NCBI GenBank assembly: GCA_028753945.1
Contig: JAPNXP010000005.1
Coordinates: forward strand, 62,001 to 126,000
Length of the DNA: 64,000 nt
Reading direction: 5' to 3'
Origin: Hexactinellida sp. DTS-2022
Taxonomy: Eukaryota > Porifera > Hexactinellida
Shown: one piece after another, positions 54,376 to 64,000 of the stretch
Position numbering within the stretch: position 1 is the stretch's first letter
How the letters are laid out: each line of letters begins with the position of its first letter
Notes under the pieces: model-generated
Told to the model about the DNA's origin: nothing
What the model saw: the letters and a program-made list of their open reading frames with translations, nothing else
Databases searched by the model: none
Made by a program: the position numbers and the translations under genes

Positions 54376-57300
54376 ATGGGGAGAGACACGGAGCTGATTA
54401 CGCTTATAAAGTCGGGGTCCCCTGAGGGGGTCAAGAAGTACCTGGCCAAGCTTAAGAAATCAGGTGGGATACCGATATGGAGTTATGGAATGTATTTGTT
54501 TTATCTCAGTTCTTGTTTAGGATCTGCAAAGAAAATGGCCACAATTAATTCACAGAATGAAGAGGGGTGAGTTGTTGTTGTTGTTGTTGTTGTTGTTATT
54601 GTTTATGGAAATACACTCTTATATTTTGGTTTCAATTCCTAAAACATTGCTTGGGCCACTAATGAAATAGCTTTGGTTGTTTAATTATTGAATATCCTAA
54701 TGAGCAACATTCCTGCGTTTTATGGTTATTTATCTCCACTAATTAAAATGTCAAATCGCATTTTTCAAAGGAATCTCGTCTCTAGGATACCAAGCGATAA
54801 GTTGGCATATTTGCTAACTGGTTTATAGACTGATTAGCACTTCAAAAGAGTAAATTCAACGCTTTTATTATTCTTCTTTCAGCAACAATTGTGTGTTCCT
54901 AATTCTTCGGTTTGAATAGAATTGCATTCTACCTGAATCCCCGCACTAATTAGCCACCTGTTATTCAGTGTAGCTACAAATCCATATTAGCACCTGTCTA
55001 TTTATAGATGCTATAACAATAACAACAATAAACTGTAGTTAGTGCCATTCAAAGTTCAAACGTTACGTAACGCTTTCAAGGGGAGTTAGCCAATGTGTGG
55101 CATACAAAATGTATAATTGCGTGTCTAATTTAATTAAAGATTTCTAGACCAGGTTTTCTTACATATACATTAGTATTACCCATAGACGGCAGGGCTTTTG
55201 GTCTACAGAATTTATAGACGGTCTACAAAGTTTTGGCTTAGTTTGTATGGGCTTTTATAGACCGTCTACATATAAGGATGCTCTAACCGATTACGAATTA
55301 CTTGCAACCACTGTATACAAATGTCCAAATAACATGTCTAATATGAACTTGCTATGCTCCTTATTGCTACAGTCTCTATTTGGACTAGAATTTGGCCTGG
55401 ATTAAAGCTTGATTATAAGCATTGAATTTGAACATATAACCGATTATGATCTACTTGCTATGCTCCTTATATAACACTCCCCTACAGTCTCTCCGCTCTG
55501 CACCTCTGCTCCATGCAGAATCAGCTGGGACTGCTCAACGAGCTGCTGGAGCTCAAGGCTGCGGTTAACCTAAGAGACACGCGGGGGCTAACACCTCTGC
55601 ACTACGCCTCCTTCCGAGGGAACCTGGAGGTGGCGATAGCGCTCCTGGAGTCCCAGGCCAACCCCTGCAGCACCGCCAACAGCGGGGAGACCCCCCTGCA
55701 CGTGGCGGCGCAGTACGGGCACTCCAATGTGGTCAGTTCATAACCATACAGTGTATACAGACATTTGTATATACGCCAATTCCATACGCCTAAATCACTA
55801 ATTAATGTAACTGTATAGGATTAGGATTCCAAATTATAGGCTCCTAATTCAAATTTCCAAAAATCATACTCCATAAGAGCGTCTCGCGCTCCTGGATAAT
55901 TCCTGTATCCAGGGTATGCTATATAGCCATGTTGTTGTTTACCTGTTGTTGTTTACTTGTTGTTGTTGTTTAGATGTCGCTCCTGGTTGACTACCAAGCT
56001 AATCCGCTAATCACTAACAACACCGCACAAACACCTCTCGACATAGCGTGCTTCATGGGGCACTCCAAGGTAGCAACCGTCTCCCTCTCAGGAATGTGTT
56101 ATTGTGTATGTTTCTAGGCTGTGAAGGTGCTGCTGGACACCGGCTGTTTCCCCACAAAGCACGGCGGGTCCCAATCCCTGGTCCAGTCGCCCCTGCACCT
56201 CTGCGCGAAGCAGGGACACACGGAGATCCTCAAGATGCTCATGGAGGCCGGCTTCTCCATTGACGACATGGGCCCCAACGGGACCCCGCTCCACGAAGCG
56301 GCCCTCTACGGGCGGGTGGACGTAGTCAAGCTGCTCGTTCAGGTATGTACAGTAGATATGGTGAGAATGGTTAGAATAACCAAATAGGAAATACAGTGGA
56401 GTCTCCGAATAATGTACACATTGGGGGCATCGATTTTGTCCGCTTTTCGGAATATCCGTTTTTCAATTTTCAGTGTTGCTACACCATGGGTATGAAAATG
56501 AAAGTTGTACTATTTCCTATTTTGAAAATCGACCATTTCCGCATTACCAGCTGTTGAGTTGGCAATCACATGTGTAATATGACGTCACTATAGCTGGGGT
56601 GCAACCAGACCCTGAGGAACTCCCAGAGCCAGACCGCTATCGACCTGGTGCATAAGTTCACAAACCCGCGCGCCTACACCTCCCGACAGATACTGCAGGC
56701 CCTCAGTGAGTTCATATCCATAGTCCCACCCTGCTTATTATAATCCTATATATCCATGGTTATAAGCTGCATATAATCCTATCTCTCCGCTAGGCCAGGC
56801 CCGCCCCGTGGCCATTCCCCGCCCGCCCTCTATGACGCAATCGAGCGGGACCCTCAACTGCCCGCCCAGCCCCTCGCATTCCAACACCTCGCTCCCTGAC
56901 TACGGACGCATTCCGGAGGCTAACTGCGGTTGCGCGGAGACGCCGGTCCGCGCTCTTAATCTGGACGGGATGCCTGACCCGGAGCCTGAGCTCCTAATGT
57001 CCCCTGTTCCCGCCTACAACGAATACGAGCGTAAGTGCACTTGTTAACAACCCACATAGCACCTATAACCCAACCTCTTCTGTTTATAGCGGCTGGGGAC
57101 GGAACCAACTTCGCTTCTATGATCGCACAGGCCGCGGTTCTGCGGAAAAACACGCTTACCTCAACGCGGAAAACAAACACACTCCCTCTCCATCGCCACT
57201 CCCCTAGCGACCCGGTTGACAGATTGGCATGCATCAAATCCTCCAAAAGAGACTCGTTTTCCAACTCAAGCACGGACACGTCTTTCAGTACAACTTCCAA

Positions 57301-60300
57301 CTCGGGATTCTCAACAGGTACCTGTTAACAGATTAATTACCAATCCATGGTTATATTACACATGACACTAAGTTGGATATTACATTGAAGGTTACCTAGG
57401 CGTGTCCACCCCCGACCGATTCCAGTCCCCATCTCCAGCCAACCTCCCGCCCCCCTCGCACCAAATCAGACCCGCATTCCAGCAGGATTACCATAGCAAC
57501 GACACCTACGATGTCCCGGAGGATTACCCCGGGGCTCAGCCCGTATCCATGGCAACCAATACGTCCCTTGGGTATGACCTGTACGACACCCCGTCTCCCG
57601 AAGCGAAGCTTGTAGAAATGAATATGGACACAACATTCCAAGGTTAGTTAAGCGTAACTATGCGTTATCTCATCGCGCTTTCGCTTGTATAGTTTCCGCA
57701 CCAATCAAATCTGAGTTTATAAGCCGATAATTAGCTGAGTGAATTAGTTCGAATTGTGTTTTCTTTCAGTCACCACTGACAGCTGCTGGCGCCTATAAAT
57801 ACAACTCAATTCAGTGCACTGCATATAAAATCCCGAAATTATTCGCACTCGCTTAGTATTCTTCCACGCCTTTTATAGTCTGTATTTGTGGATTTCCCAA
57901 TTTAGCCGTGACTCGTGGAATTCCTACAAATACTCTCTATGCGTTTGTATAAGTAGCGATTAGCTTAGAGCAGCTTACAATGATTGAGTATTGCCCGCCC
58001 GAAGTGGTTCTGCTGAAAATAAGACAGGCAAAGCTAGCTAAGGCGGCTAAAGCAGGTACACACCTAATATGCGATGAGTGACCACTTGTTATTAGCCGTG
58101 TGGGTATCAAATGACAAGTTTACTGACTGTATTTAACGCATACAGTAGAACCTCGTTAGTACGAACACGGGTAATAAGAATTCCGGTTAAGACGAACAAA
58201 CAGTTCCACAAAATCAGGTACCTACAATGGCTATACACTGGGTATTACACCGGTTAATACGAACACATATATACCGTCCGTTGCTGTTCGTACTAACAGG
58301 TTCTACTGTACATACACTGCATTCCTAACAGCACCTCCCCGTGTGTAGGAGAGAGGTCCTGTGTACCCCCGGGGTCCCGCCCCCCCAGACAGAGACCCTC
58401 CGAGCTGAGCCGCACACAGACGGAGGCCTCTGTCGTCATGAAGAAGCTCAGCTCCCTCCCCGCCGGATTCGATGACGTCACGGGGCCCCCTATGCCCCTG
58501 TACGACAACAGAAGTGAGTATGAACTATGCCGCGTTAGTTCCATATTAAGACGGTATAGTTCCATATTAATTAAGCATTCGAATAAATATCAGAACTTCT
58601 AAGGAACAGTTCCAAGGAAGACTCATAAGGGTGTATAGTGGGGACTCGAATAGTACTCGAATAGTAGCATAGGGGATTATTGTTTTATCGCCATTTTGGA
58701 ACAAAAATAATATTCTTAATTTTCGAGAATAATTACAATTCATTTATTAGGGTCGGTTGATAATCGTATCGAGACTTATATTATAGCAAAAATAAAATTG
58801 TATTTTCTACTTTGGGGTCTATTATTAGAGTATATTGACGTTAGTTCCATATTAACCTGGTATAGTTCCATATTAATCATATCTCAGGTGCCATTCAGGA
58901 GAGTGAGACTACATTCCAGCCGGTTGTCATGGAGACAGTTCCCCCTCGACCCCTCAGCAAGCCCAAACTGGCGCCTAAATCTTCTGTCCCCCCAGCCGAG
59001 AAGTGAGTTGTAACAAATATAGTGTCAACAGTACACATTCCATTCGTCAGGTTGCGTCTCTATGTCTGTTATGTCTCGTCGCCCTGCCTGTCTGGTATAA
59101 ATAGCAACTCTAACAACTGTCTGCTACTCAGTATAAATAGGAGTAGGACAGTGCCTGCATATAATGCGTCCCAATTACCGCGACTACCCTCCCCTCTACA
59201 GAGAGCACCTCACGGAGCTGCAGAAGAAGCTGCTCCTCAGGAAGATCGCCTCGGAAACCGGGACGCAGCCCCCTGGCGCCACCCCGCACCCCCCGCCCCC
59301 TCCCGTCTCCTCTCCGCCCCCTATCAGCCAGCCGGCAGAGGTACCCGCGCCCCCCAAGAAGCCCCCCCGGGACCCGCACCCCCTGCCCCCCCGAGCCCCC
59401 TCTCCGGAGGAGGACAGCTTGTTCCTGGAGGCCCTCAAGGCCAAGAAGGGGTCCCTCAAGCGGGCACAGACCCTGCAGGTCATCTCGCCCCCTCCCCTCC
59501 CGGACCCCGCCCCCCCCAGGCCCCCCTCCGTCCACGAGCAGAGCGAGGGTACATTCACATTCCAGGTAGGTATGCCGGTTATAAGAATGTGCATATAGTG
59601 TTCTTATAACCGGTGTTCTTATATCCGGTATCTACTGTGCTGTATAATTATATTGTATATAGCCTGCTATTGGGAAGCTGAAGAGATACGAGACCGACAT
59701 AGCAATCGGAACTAACACCTCCGCGCCCCCGGACTCCCCTCTCCCCCAGGAGCAGAGGGCCAGGTCCGGCACCCTCTTATCAAAGGTAACAAACAACAAC
59801 AACAACAGGATTACCCTGTGTGTAGCAAGGAATTATCCAGGACCGCGAGACGCTCTTATATGGAGTCTGATTTTGTGAAAATTTGAAATTAAGAGCGCGA
59901 AATTTGGAATCCTCTCCTATACCGTAACATTAATTTGTGATTTAGGCGTTTTAAATAGGATCATACACTGATTAGTATCGTATTAACAATACCTGTTATA
60001 ACACAACACACGTGTGTAGGTGTCCCCCACGGACTCGTGGCCTCTGGAGAGGTTCCTCTCAGCGCTTAAGCTCTCCGACTACCTCTCCCCGCTCGCGGCT
60101 GCCGGCTACGCGGAGTCCGCAGACTTCGTGGGGCTCTCAGCCGATGACGTCACCGAGGCGGGCGTGAGCAAGGCGGGACACAAGAAGAAGTTCCTCGCGA
60201 GCATACAGGCGCTCTCCGCCAAGCACGCGGGCTACCAGCACATTCCGGTACGTATCCTATATACCTCATGTATGGGCTACAAACGTTATGTAGTTAACCT

Positions 60301-62233
60301 ATGTGTGACAGGCCATCCTTTTATATTAGAAACAGGTGAAAAGCGAGTTTATTTCCCCTTGTATTTGCCTACGTAACGTTTGAACAGAACAAGCATTAAC
60401 TATTGCCTTTGTATAGACTAGCATAGATACGTGGCTGGCGCAATGGAATCTGTCCTCGTACCAAGACACGTTGATAGACTCGGGTTACGACGACCTAGAG
60501 TTCATAGCAGACATGACCCCCGGGGACCTCCGGGAGCTGGGCATAGCGCAGCGGCCCGTCCTACACCGGTTCTCTCTCGCCCTCTCACACCTACACGCAT
60601 GCATAGTTACACACAGGAGCATTGGTATGTTGTGAGACACACCCCGCTATACACAGCTGTTTATTGTTTCTTCAGTTCTGAGCAGCTCCCCTCAAGTGAC
60701 GCCGCACAAGCCCTCTAACCCGCCCCAGCAACCAGACAGGCCGAAGGAATGCAACAATCTTAAGCCCGTCCATACTACCACGCATAGGAAGCAATCAGCT
60801 GAGAGCGCGCCTGGAGTGGCACAACTAGAGGACACCCTCACCCCCTCGAGATGGTCCCCCCAGGAGACCCCTCCCACGCCCCCCGAGCCCACCTCACAGC
60901 TGCTACGCAAGTCAAGCGGACCCTGCGTAGCCAGGAAACCGGGCATTCCTCCCCCCGTATCCAGGAAACCAACCGCAGAGAGGACCAATTCGAAACCCCT
61001 CACTTCTCCGGACCAACTCCCGGACTTCCCCTCTCCCCCTAGGTTACCGAATGAGAGAAAGGAATTCACATCTCCCCCTAGGTTACCGAATGAGAGAAAG
61101 GAATTCACATCTCCCCCTAGGTTACCAAATGAGAGAAAGGAATTCCCATCTCCCCCCAGGTTACAGAATGAGAGAAAGGAATTCCCCTCTCCTCCTTGGT
61201 TACAGAATGAGACAAAGGAATTCCCCTCTCCCCCTAGTGCGAGATCACTCAATGAAAATTTCCCTCTCCCTCCTCCATCTGTGAGTTATTACATTCCATA
61301 GCTTTTCTAGGCAGCGACACCGGAATTTATCCCCTCCCTAGGTCCAGAGTTCCGGTTTGTTCCCAGACTTCCACGAGGATCTGCCCCCGCCCCCCCTCGA
61401 CCTGAGGTTCCCTCTGGACGAGACCCCCCCGCCCCCGCCCCCTGACACTTACAGAGAGGTCAGTTCCCAACACCTTGTACAGTGGATGCCGGTTAAAAGC
61501 ACATCGTCGGGAACTGCACTTAATGTGCTTATAACCGACATAAATTATATAGGGTATATGGCAACCGTTTTCCAACATAGTGTTCTTATAACCGGTGTGC
61601 TTATATCCGACATCTACTGTATTAAATAATCAGCTGTTTACAATTCTATTTATAGTTTGTGTGCCGGGAGGACAGACAGAGGAGACTGTCCGGTATAACG
61701 GACCTGGACGAGATTCTCTCCTCCATGAGCCCTGAGGGGGCCAGCTCTCCCCTCCGGTCCCCGCACCCCCACCCCCCTCAGGCCCCCCAGCAAAGGTACG
61801 CAGTGAACCTGTTTTTTGTTATCAATTCTTTGCATGAAATAAAGTAATAAAATCCGTAAAAAACCCTCATTAGTACACATTATGTATAGCCTCGTTAATA
61901 CAATGCGGTAATACGAACACTATACGAATTTATGTACAATGTAACTTGATTATCCGAACTTGTTGGGACCAGTTAAGTTAATTAATACGAAATTCGGTTA
62001 ATACGAACGCTATTTCAGTCCCCTTCAAAGCCTTTCAATACAAATGACGCAGGTTATACGAATCCTGATAAGGGGACATATTTAGAGGGTCCCCTGAGAT
62101 TATATTCCTTGTTTGTTTGTTTACTTTATTGTTGTTGTTTAGATCCATTCGATCTTCCGAAGTATTGAATGACATCGACCAGATGCTTGCTAATCTGAAC
62201 CTAGAGATTGACTCCTTTATGACGGACTCCTAA
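54376..62233 (+). CDS. Caskin-like scaffold: ankyrin repeats plus tandem SAM domains
   Basis: Twenty exons join in frame to 1253 aa: 54376-54463, 54521-54566, 55488-55731, 55974-56069, 56118-56342, 56594-56705, 56794-57030, 57090-57317, 57400-57642, 57969-58055, 58349-58513, 58888-59002, 59202-59565, 59663-59785, 60020-60247, 60417-60624, 60676-61280, 61342-61458, 61656-61795, 62143-62233. The N-terminus has about six ankyrin repeats (GLTPLHYASFRGN, GETPLHVAAQYGH, GTPLHEAALYGR). A long Ser/Pro region follows with YDVPED and YDLYDTP, then two SAM domains (WPLERFLSALKLSDYLSPL; TWLAQWNLSSYQDTL). The proline-rich C-terminus ends NLEIDSFMTDS. The order matches Caskin or ANKS1. There is no PTB, which favours Caskin, but I see no SH3 either. 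Confidence 0.85.
54567..55487. other. intron 2 of the Caskin-like gene
   Basis: Starts with a (GTT)n run at 54571-54599 and holds a GTAGACCGTC-family element at 55146-55282. The rest is AT-rich and unremarkable. Confidence 0.5.
55146..55282. mobile_element. GTAGACCGTCTATA repeat family copy
   Basis: GACCAGGTTTTCTTACATAT at left, TTTATAGACCGTCTACATAT at right. The best-preserved copy of the family. Confidence 0.8.
55744..55906. mobile_element. GGAGCG-hairpin repeat family, copy 5
   Basis: In an intron of the Caskin-like gene. ACATTTGTATATACGCC at left, AGAGCGTCTCGCGCTCCTGG at right. Confidence 0.78.
57789..57979 (+). promoter_or_regulatory. possible internal promoter of the Caskin-like gene
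   Basis: CCTATAAATAC near 57792-57802 and TTTGTATAAG near 57945 lie just before exon 10. Exon 10 contains an in-frame ATG (57980, MIEYCPPEVVLLKIRQAK). Initiation here would give a form lacking the ankyrin repeats but keeping the SAM domains. Confidence 0.35.
58143..58308. mobile_element. pogo-like MITE, CAGTAGAACCTCGTTAGTAC ends
   Basis: 166 bp, right end GTACTAACAGGTTCTACTG, TA flanks. In an intron of the Caskin-like gene. Confidence 0.88.
59826..59975. mobile_element. GGAGCG-hairpin repeat family, copy 6
   Basis: Reverse orientation: AAGGAATTATCCAGGACCGC, then CTCCTATACCGTAACATTAA. The hairpin is slightly decayed. Confidence 0.75.
61032..61262 (+). repeat. 39-bp coding tandem repeat in the Caskin-like gene
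   Basis: Six copies coding SPPRLPNERKEFT and variants, in frame and decaying from left to right. A proline/charged linker repeat, probably variable in number. Confidence 0.9.
61480..61619. mobile_element. GGTTAAAAGCACATCG MITE family copy
   Basis: CAGTGGATGCCGGTTAAAAG to CCGACATCTACTG, TA flanks. In an intron of the Caskin-like gene. Confidence 0.82.
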
Positions 62234-62513
62234 TCACATTCCAATCTACACCTTTCGTTGTCAGAGTTTATGTATATGTGTTTTGTTATGAGTTGTTAGA
62301 ATAGGCCTTTAAACAGCTGTCCTCATTTAATTAATTATATTATCAATGATTTAACACCTCTCCTTATCTACTAACGGAGTCATACATTAGAACCTGTCTA
62401 ATCCGACACCCGTTGGGAATACTTGGGATAGGGAAAATGTCGGATTATACAGTAATATAACCTAACTAATACAAATATAATCCATACATAACTACTGCTT
62501 TATAAATTGATTT

Positions 62514-62872
62514 GAATAAAATCCCAAATTGCAGCCTGGCCGACGCATTTCCTTTTGGATGCACTACATTTTGGTGGTTGGGTTAAATAAAATCCAAAAT
62601 TGCAGCCTGTGCCGACGCATTTCCCTTTGGAGGCACTACATTTTGGTGGTTGGGTTAAATAAAATCCAAAATTGCAGCCTGTGCCGACGCATTTCCCTTT
62701 GGAGGCACTACATTTTGGTGGTTGGGTTAAATAAAATCCAAAATTGCAGCCTGTGCCGACGCATTTCCCTTTGGAGGCACTACATTTTGGTGGTTGGGTT
62801 AAATAAAATCCAAAATTGCAGCCTGTGCCGACGCATTTCCCTTTGGAGGCACTACATTTTGGTGGTTGGTTA
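62514..62872. repeat. 72-bp minisatellite, five copies
   Basis: Near-perfect units containing AAATAAAATCCAAAATTGCA, GCCGACGCATTTCCCTTTGG and CACTACATTTTGGTGGTTGG. 72 is a multiple of 3, so frames stay open on both strands, giving a 24-residue repeat either way. The first copy differs most (TTTTGGATG in place of CTTTGGAGG). Confidence 0.93.
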
Positions 62873-63277
62873 ACAACTAGTAGTGCCTCCAAAAGAGAAA
62901 TAAGTTGAAACAATAGAATTATATTTTTAATTGAACTGAAGTGTTAGTAAACAAATAAAATTTCAAACACAATTGTGGCACAAACTAAACCCAATTTGAA
63001 AATTCGTGCACTGTGACAAGGTGTAAAATTAAATTCTCTATCAAATGCATATAAAATTATAAATTGAATATTCGCGCACTATTTATTGTTTCCTTTTCTA
63101 ACATTGAATAGGTGTAAAATGTGTGCAAAAATTTGCAATAAAAATCGTGACCCCAGGTGCACATCGGTAATTACCCCATGAGACACTTGTCCTGAAAATT
63201 TAAGTTCTTAGTTATAATAATAACTAACCAAGGCAGTAAGATTAGAACTGGGCCACTATACTATGGTATAGTCGGCA

Positions 63278-63438
63278 CAGTATACAAATGCCAGTTATAA
63301 GCACGTCGTCGGGAACTGCACTTAATGTGCTTTTAACCGACAAAATTATCTAGGGTATATGGAAAACGTTTTCCAACATAGTGTTCTTATATCAGATATG
63401 GTCTTATAACCGGTGTGCTTATATCGACATCTACTGTA
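63278..63438. mobile_element. GGTTATAAGCACGTCG MITE family copy
   Basis: CAGTATACAAATGCCAGTTA at left, CTTATATCGACATCTACTG at right, followed by TA. Ends just upstream of the LAMTOR1-like gene. Confidence 0.75.
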
Positions 63439-63502
63439 CGTTATAACCGAGTGTACCTTATCCTATAGCATTATTATACTACCACTGTGTATACGGCGGT
63501 AC

Positions 63503-64000
63503 ATGGGTTGTTGTCAGAGCAGCAAGACTCTGGAGGAGAGGGACCAGTCCCGCCCCCTGCTGGGGAGGGGGGGCTCCTCGGAGTGGCTCTCAGAGGGGGA
63601 GCGGTCCCGAGAGGACCCCCCGCCCTCCCTCGCCAAGCGCGAGACCTCGCACCGCAGCAACGGAGAGGTACATTGGAAGAGTTTACTTATACAGCTATCA
63701 CCGATCATCGGCGTTTGTATTAAAAAACCTGGCTAGTTTCTAGCGATGGTGTTTTTTTATAAACAGAAAAAAAACAATTGCTAGAAACTAGCCAGGTTTT
63801 TCAATACAAACGCCGATGATCGCTGTATAAGTAAACTCAAATTGGAATGCATGCGGTTATGTGTATTTATATCTCTGCTTATAGGAATGGGACCCGGCGG
63901 GAGAGCTGCGTAGCATTGAGGAGCGTCTGGAGTCTCAGATGGTGGACATCTCCATTCTGGACAGACACGCGTTCGTGTCGCGTAACCGGAGCCCCTCCCC
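63503..64000 (+). CDS. LAMTOR1: LAMTOR1/p18-like Ragulator anchor (partial, runs off the window)
   Basis: Exon 1 63503-63667 (55 codons) and exon 2 from 63885 to the window edge. The start MGCCQSSKTLEE is a myristoylation plus double palmitoylation signal, as in LAMTOR1 (MGCC), followed by an acidic/polar segment with PLLGRGG near the human LLLD region. Exon 2 (SIEERLESQMVDISILDRHAF) resembles the first helix of LAMTOR1 that contacts the roadblock pairs. LAMTOR1 anchors Ragulator on lysosomes for mTORC1 activation. The 3' part, needed for a firm call, is missing. Confidence 0.65.
63679..63838. repeat. long near-perfect inverted repeat in the LAMTOR1-like intron
   Basis: The left arm 63679-63744 and right arm 63780-63838 pair over about 59 bp with one 7-nt bulge and one mismatch, loop ~35 nt. 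The arms begin GAGTTTACTTATACAGC and close at GGCTAGTTTCTAGC. It fills most of the intron. It may be a MITE or a hairpin-forming transcript. Confidence 0.88.

Larger units (their letters stand above)
62234..63502. other. intergenic region between Caskin-like and LAMTOR1-like genes
   Basis: Holds a fragment with TCCGACACCC / GTCGGATTATACAG ends (62388-62455), a 72-bp minisatellite, AT-rich sequence and a GGTTATAAGC-family MITE (63278-63438) about 65 bp before the next start codon. Confidence 0.5.

Noticed and set aside
59022-59609. Alternative frame across exon 13 of the Caskin-like gene
   Set aside because: The acceptor at 59200-59201 restores a frame (KEHLTELQKKLLL) that continues in phase into the SAM exons. 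The other frame runs into the intron.
62500-62913. Cysteine-rich repeat protein on the minus strand
   Set aside because: It is a by-product of the 72-bp minisatellite. There is no signal peptide, promoter or flanking coding signal.
1-64000. tRNA, rRNA or snRNA genes
   Set aside because: I looked for cloverleaf-like B-box sequence and conserved rRNA or snRNA stretches and found none I could support.

Overview
The window reads as gene-dense animal DNA, most likely from a non-bilaterian metazoan such as a sponge (an inference; there is no rRNA or mitochondrial marker). The grounds are metazoan signalling families (DDR-type receptor tyrosine kinases, G-alpha-12/13, Maf bZIP factors, a Caskin-like scaffold, tetraspanins, a LAMTOR1-like protein), many short GT-AG introns, GC-rich exons set in AT-rich noncoding DNA, and about 25 genes in 64 kb. 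Exon joins were checked by hand for reading phase, and nearly all the multi-exon models close in frame.

Layout. 1-5.1 kb: the end of one tetraspanin, a PH-domain/actin-like fusion gene and two more tetraspanins. 5.3-8.9 kb: a MORC-type GHKL ATPase with a CW zinc finger. 9.0-15.0 kb: G-alpha-12/13, an intronless secreted sulfatase, NDUFA11, UBL5, TXNL4A/DIM1 and riboflavin kinase. 15.6-23.0 kb: four intronless Maf-like bZIP genes, each with a TATA box. Three of them share an almost identical N-terminal half but have diverged DNA-binding regions. 25.0-31.0 kb: an unrecognised OB-fold-like protein and phosphoserine phosphatase. 31.1-50.9 kb: five DDR-like receptor genes in tandem on the minus strand. 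51.0-62.2 kb: an INPP5K-like inositol 5-phosphatase and a 20-exon Caskin-like ankyrin/SAM scaffold. 63.5 kb to the end: the start of a LAMTOR1-like gene.

The most interesting system is the DDR cluster. In transcription order the genes run kinase-less, kinase, kinase-less, kinase, kinase-less. All share the discoidin-type ectodomain and a transmembrane segment. The kinase-less tails keep tyrosine motifs, including three YxxM motifs in the last gene. The two upstream kinase-less genes end their ectodomain/TM exon in phase 0 at a splice donor, and the first kinase-side exon of the next gene also starts in phase 0. The locus could therefore make separate receptor/co-receptor pairs, or it could use alternative ectodomain cassettes joined to shared kinase exons. 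Blocks of near-identity between members point to gene conversion.

The noncoding DNA is packed with short inverted-repeat elements. Many are pogo/mariner-like, with CAGT-type ends and TA duplications, and one hAT-like element has a perfect 8-bp duplication. A 2.25-kb 18-bp satellite with higher-order structure lies just downstream of one receptor gene.
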